Of a stretch of 23,144 nucleotides of DNA, positions 20,089-23,144 are shown piece after piece. The stretch lies in assembly GCA_007123515.1 (NCBI GenBank), contig SKKY01000156.1, positions 1 to 23,144 on the forward strand, read 5' to 3'. Positions within the stretch are counted from its first letter, which is position 1, and each line of letters starts with the position of its first letter. Below the pieces are notes generated by a model. The model was given only the letters and a program-made list of their open reading frames with translations. It was not told the DNA's origin and did no database searches. The translations under genes were made by a program, and so were the position numbers. This DNA comes from Clostridia bacterium (GTDB lineage: Bacteria; Bacillota; Peptococcia; Peptococcales; SKKY01).

Positions 20089-20533
20089 CCTCATCGTTGT
20101 AGTTAAGCGGGCTCTCTTCTACCAGAAACAGCAGATCGCCATCTTCTCTTGTCCATCTCAAATCACAAACAACCTGATCTTCCTTCACAAATATAAATGT
20201 GATAATGCCATCATCAGGTAGTGGATCGGTTCTTTTTTCTATCTGCCATCCCAAGTAGCTCCTGCTGGCTGCCCATTTGCTTCCTACGACCTCTTCCATC
20301 ATATTCCTGGTGGTATAGGGAGAAAAGATGTACACCTTATCCCAGGTAAAAGGAGTGACCTCCGAGGCTATAAAGCTCTGTTGATTGTTCACCTGTTCTT
20401 GCAGGCGATTGCTGACTTCATCAGCATGGCTGTTATCAATTCTGATAAACATAAAGCTCATGTATTGAAAAAGGCTGAACAACAGATAGATGATGGCCAT
20501 AGCCATTAGTAATTTCTTTATATTCTGATTCAA
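20072..20533 (-). CDS. Small membrane-anchored protein of unknown function
   Basis: I do not recognise this 153-residue protein. One hydrophobic segment, residues 8-29 (LLMAMAIIYLLFSLFQYMSFMF), should anchor it in the membrane after a short basic head, with the rest outside. The outer part has SFIASEVTPFTWDKVYIFSPYTT (split here), an even mix of charged residues and no cysteine pair or known catalytic motif; YIFSPYTTRNMMEEVVG and FIFVKEDQVVCDLRW are the most distinctive stretches. It starts with TTG: GAAGAGGAG lies eight bases before, and TTGA shares bases with the TGA of the upstream signalling gene, so translation is coupled. It may work with that sensor, for instance as a signal-sensing or output partner; this is an inference only. 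Confidence 0.75.
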   Translation of the reverse strand: MNQNIKKLLMAMAIIYLLFSLFQYMSFMFIRIDNSHADEVSNRLQEQVNNQQSFIASEVTPFTWDKVYIFSPYTTRNMMEEVVGSKWAASRSYLGWQIEKRTDPLPDDGIITFIFVKEDQVVCDLRWTREDGDLLFLVEESPLNYNDEVVFEK

Positions 20534-23144
20534 TCTGTCGACTCCTCTTCAATGATATTTAAAAAAATGTCTACTACCTGCGGATCAAATTGCAAACCGG
20601 AAAACCTTTTTATTTCATCAATCGCTTCTTTTTTAGAAAGCGCTTTGGCATACGGTCGGTCATTCGTCATGGCATCAAAAGAGTCAACAACCGATAAAAT
20701 TCTTGCCTCAATCGGTATCTCATCTTTTTTGATACCCAATGGATATCCCGTTCCATCCCAACGCTCGTGATGCTTTAAAATCAGATCGGCAATTCCGGCC
20801 AGAGTAGGTGATGAACTAGCGATCCGGTATCCTTTTTCAGGATGCAACTTCATAATCTCCCATTCTTCTTTTGATAAGGGCCCCGGTTTAAACAGAATAG
20901 AGTCCGGAATGCCTACTTTCCCCAGATCATGAACCTTTGCCAGAAGATCAAGGTTATTAATTGCCTGTGGTCCCAGACCCATCTTTCTGCCAATCTGAAC
21001 GCATTTATCGGATAGTCTTTGAGCATGGCCTTCGGTAATGTAGTCCCTCTCAGCTAAAGCTGCCATCAGTGAATTGATGATCTGAGACTTGGCACTGGCT
21101 CCCTTACTTAATTTACAGCGATACATATAGTCATCCGCTTTTTTATACGTATTCTGCAAAACATCGTCAGAACCAGGTTGAGCAGCCTCTGCAAAACCGA
21201 TAGAAATGCTTAGCGGAATATCCCTATTTCTGCTGTTGACCCTTGCTACCTTCTCTTCAATTCTCTTAGCGATGGCTTCTGCAGCGGCTTCCCTGGTGTC
21301 CGGCAGAATCATGGTAAATTCATCGCCTCCGGTTCTGGCAACGATGTCTGCCCCCCGCACTACATTTCGAAGGATGCCCGCTAATGTTTTTAATTGTTCA
21401 TCACCTTTAAAATGTCCCAAGGTGTCGTTAATCAATTTAAGACCATCAACATCAAGAGTAATTATACTTATTGGGAAATTCCGGCTTTTTGACAAACGTT
21501 TCATTTGTTCTTCAAAGAAACTTCGGTTGTAGACTTCGGTCAGCTGATCATAGAAACTTAAGTACTTTAACTGTTGCTCGTAGTATTTTCTTCCTGTTAT
21601 ATCACTAATTGCACCAACGATTTTAATCAGCTGGTTATCCTCATCGTATACACCAACTGCGTAATCTTCAATGTGTATGGTTTTATTACCATTGATAATC
21701 ATACGGTATTCACCGGAGTAGGGTCTTCTTTTCTCTTGATTTTTTTTGGTGAAATCGATTAGTTTGTCTCTGTCTTCAGAGTGGATCATGGAAATCCATC
21801 CACTTAAGGTGGAAGGTACTTTCGATTCGGGAATGCCAAAAAAATTCTGAACGTCGCCAAACCAGGTGACTGCAGAATCAGCAACATTAAGCTCATAAAT
21901 CAGGTCACTGGTCGTAAGAGCGGCCAGGCGGAATCTCTCTTCACTCTCTTTTAACGCCGATTCCGTTTGTTTTAGTTCGGTAATATCATAACCTGTAAAA
22001 GCCACCGCCCATACTTCCTGCTGTTCATTAAAAACCGGTGTGAAACTTACCTCAAAAATTCTTTCAATCCTTTTACTGTCATATACCGGAGTATTTCTTT
22101 TAATCATTTTTCCTGCAAAAGCCTCTTCAAGTAATGTTACCAAAAGACTTCGCTCGATGTTTTTAGAATAACGGCCTATATAATCTCCTTTTTTTATGGT
22201 TTTACCAAAAATTATCTGGCTAATTTCAGCTGATTTACTATTAAATTCGATTACTTTATACTCTTTGGAAATTAGGACGAAACCTTGCGGTGTATGATCA
22301 AGTAACGTTTGCATCATCATATTATTTTCTTTTATCTCATTTTCCTGTTGCTTTCTTGATGAAATATCCATAACAAAGCCCATTACAAGCTTGTCCGATA
22401 TTTTTACACCATTGACAAGAGCATCGATCCGGGTCTTATCTGAAGAAATCATGGTAAACTCATAAGCCGACTGCCCATTCTTTATAATTTCCTTCATTTG
22501 CTCCTGAAGTCGTTTATTATCATGTTCGTCAAATAACATCGGAGGACCTGCCTCCATCAATTCCTCGTAACTGTAACCGGTAATTCTCGAAGCTTCCGGA
22601 TTGGCATCAACAAATCTCATTTCATTTAGTTCGACCACAAAAATTCCGTAAGGAGCATACTCTGTATAGCTTTTAAACTTTTTTTCATTTTCTGTTAAAT
22701 GCTCATCAGATTCAATCCGTTCAAGCAAAAGGCCTGTCTGCTCAGCGTAGAATTCAAGAATTTCCGGATCAGACAATTCATCATTTTTACCCATCACTAA
22801 TACAAAGGTTCCCAACATTTTTTCTTCTTTTGAAATTTTCACAAAATAAGATTTTCCGGTGTTAAGAACTTTTTCTAAAATTATCAGAACCCCTTTTGAA
22901 AGATGTTTTTCCCCTAAGGTTTGCACATCCGGGACCTCGGTAAATACGTTTTCCATCGTGGCCCGATACTCATCTTCATAATAGTTCCATTTTTGCCCGG
23001 TTAAGGAGAAACCAATTATTTTTTCAATGGTGCTTTTCTGATGATTTTTTAGAGAATATCCAACCGTTCTGTACTCTAGTCCGTTGGGCTCATATCGATT
23101 AAAAACAACATATTTTGCATTGCTGAGTTCCAGAACATTCTGAG
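20530..23144 (-). CDS. GAF-PAS-PAS-PAS-GGDEF-HD-GYP cyclic-di-GMP signalling protein, 5' end cut by window
   Basis: The frame stays open from its stop at 20530 to the right edge, so the ATG at 22956 is internal; 870 residues are visible. In order: a GAF domain (to about 140), three PAS domains (about 155-262, 275-392 and 400-520), GGDEF (about 525-690) and HD-GYP (about 695-868). The cyclase motif is an exact RTGGDEF (605-609 for GGDEF) and the inhibitory RxxD site is present as RGAD five residues before it. The phosphodiesterase part has VHDLGK (HD 738-739) and HHERWDGTGYP (GYP 799-801). Both catalytic parts thus look intact, so it may make and break cyclic di-GMP. No membrane helix is visible. 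It is coupled to the small membrane protein by a TTGA overlap. Confidence 0.92.
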   Translation of the reverse strand, partial: QNVLELSNAKYVVFNRYEPNGLEYRTVGYSLKNHQKSTIEKIIGFSLTGQKWNYYEDEYRATMENVFTEVPDVQTLGEKHLSKGVLIILEKVLNTGKSYFVKISKEEKMLGTFVLVMGKNDELSDPEILEFYAEQTGLLLERIESDEHLTENEKKFKSYTEYAPYGIFVVELNEMRFVDANPEASRITGYSYEELMEAGPPMLFDEHDNKRLQEQMKEIIKNGQSAYEFTMISSDKTRIDALVNGVKISDKLVMGFVMDISSRKQQENEIKENNMMMQTLLDHTPQGFVLISKEYKVIEFNSKSAEISQIIFGKTIKKGDYIGRYSKNIERSLLVTLLEEAFAGKMIKRNTPVYDSKRIERIFEVSFTPVFNEQQEVWAVAFTGYDITELKQTESALKESEERFRLAALTTSDLIYELNVADSAVTWFGDVQNFFGIPESKVPSTLSGWISMIHSEDRDKLIDFTKKNQEKRRPYSGEYRMIINGNKTIHIEDYAVGVYDEDNQLIKIVGAISDITGRKYYEQQLKYLSFYDQLTEVYNRSFFEEQMKRLSKSRNFPISIITLDVDGLKLINDTLGHFKGDEQLKTLAGILRNVVRGADIVARTGGDEFTMILPDTREAAAEAIAKRIEEKVARVNSRNRDIPLSISIGFAEAAQPGSDDVLQNTYKKADDYMYRCKLSKGASAKSQIINSLMAALAERDYITEGHAQRLSDKCVQIGRKMGLGPQAINNLDLLAKVHDLGKVGIPDSILFKPGPLSKEEWEIMKLHPEKGYRIASSSPTLAGIADLILKHHERWDGTGYPLGIKKDEIPIEARILSVVDSFDAMTNDRPYAKALSKKEAIDEIKRFSGLQFDPQVVDIFLNIIEEESTD

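Noticed and set aside
22954..22956. ATG at 22956 as the start of the cyclic-di-GMP gene
   Set aside because: The frame continues without a stop to the right edge, and the added 62 residues complete a GAF domain (LELSNAKYVVFNRYEPNG and onward). The true start lies outside the window.
1..23144. Mobile elements, CRISPR arrays, tRNA or rRNA genes, toxin-antitoxin or phage-defence genes
   Set aside because: No transposase or integrase motif, no regularly spaced repeat, no tRNA-like or rRNA-like stretch and no recognised defence gene was seen on either strand.

Overview
The window looks like a chromosomal segment of a low-GC Gram-positive bacterium, most likely an anaerobic member of Bacillota close to Clostridia. 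The grounds are the AT-rich sequence, strong AGGAGG-type ribosome binding sites, GTG/TTG starts, VxGC lipoboxes on the solute-binding proteins, a TPP riboswitch that works through an intrinsic terminator, and Firmicutes-style gene sets (BMP-family nucleoside ABC transporter, ThiXYZ, YczE, class I DhnA-type aldolase). I see no tRNA, rRNA, IS element, phage gene or CRISPR array. Almost every gene is on the minus strand; only an SDR/DUF2867 gene and the aldolase gene read rightward.

Layout from left to right. (1) 1-94 holds a strong minus-strand promoter for a gene beyond the left edge, with a perfect 12-bp palindrome near its start point. (2) 95-3161 is a tight five-gene leftward operon: YczE-like membrane protein, alpha/beta hydrolase, hemolysin III/PAQR protein, LapA-like protein and gamma-carbonic anhydrase-like protein. 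(3) 3230-4660 is a divergent two-domain SDR-DUF2867 gene; the two promoters share a small palindrome. Its 3' end overlaps the next gene tail to tail. (4) 4637-7499 is a module of a PF03773 permease, a small CxxC thioredoxin, an ArsR repressor with a CVC metal site, and a TSUP exporter. (5) 7517-12265 is a nucleoside ABC transporter set (BMP lipoprotein, fused ATPase, two permeases). (6) 12369-15090 is a Zn/Cd/Pb P-type ATPase gene translationally linked to an AlkC-type DNA repair gene. (7) 15247-16299 is class I fructose-bisphosphate aldolase, ending in a 17-bp bidirectional terminator. (8) 16365-20042 is a TPP-riboswitch operon: thiamine-binding MTH1187 protein, ThiX, ThiY, ThiZ and thiamine pyrophosphokinase. 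(9) 20072-23144 is a GAF-PAS3-GGDEF-HD-GYP cyclic-di-GMP protein, cut by the right edge, coupled to a small membrane-anchored protein.

How the parts work together. The thiamine operon couples uptake of a thiamine compound to its conversion to TPP, and TPP closes the riboswitch. The ArsR module looks like a metal(loid)- or thiol-responsive efflux system with its own internal promoter and terminator. The nucleoside transporter carries a PurR-box-like site. Five gene starts are moved from the longest reading frame to shorter starts supported by ribosome binding sites (SDR, alkC, thiY, nupP and the thiamine-binding protein), and thiX is trimmed by one codon. The signalling gene is shown to run off the window rather than start inside it.

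The best leads for something undescribed are two perfect palindromes that swallow stop codons inside operons, the TPP riboswitch with no obvious P1 helix and a visible antiterminator, and the ArsR/thioredoxin/permease/TSUP module. None of these proves a new system.
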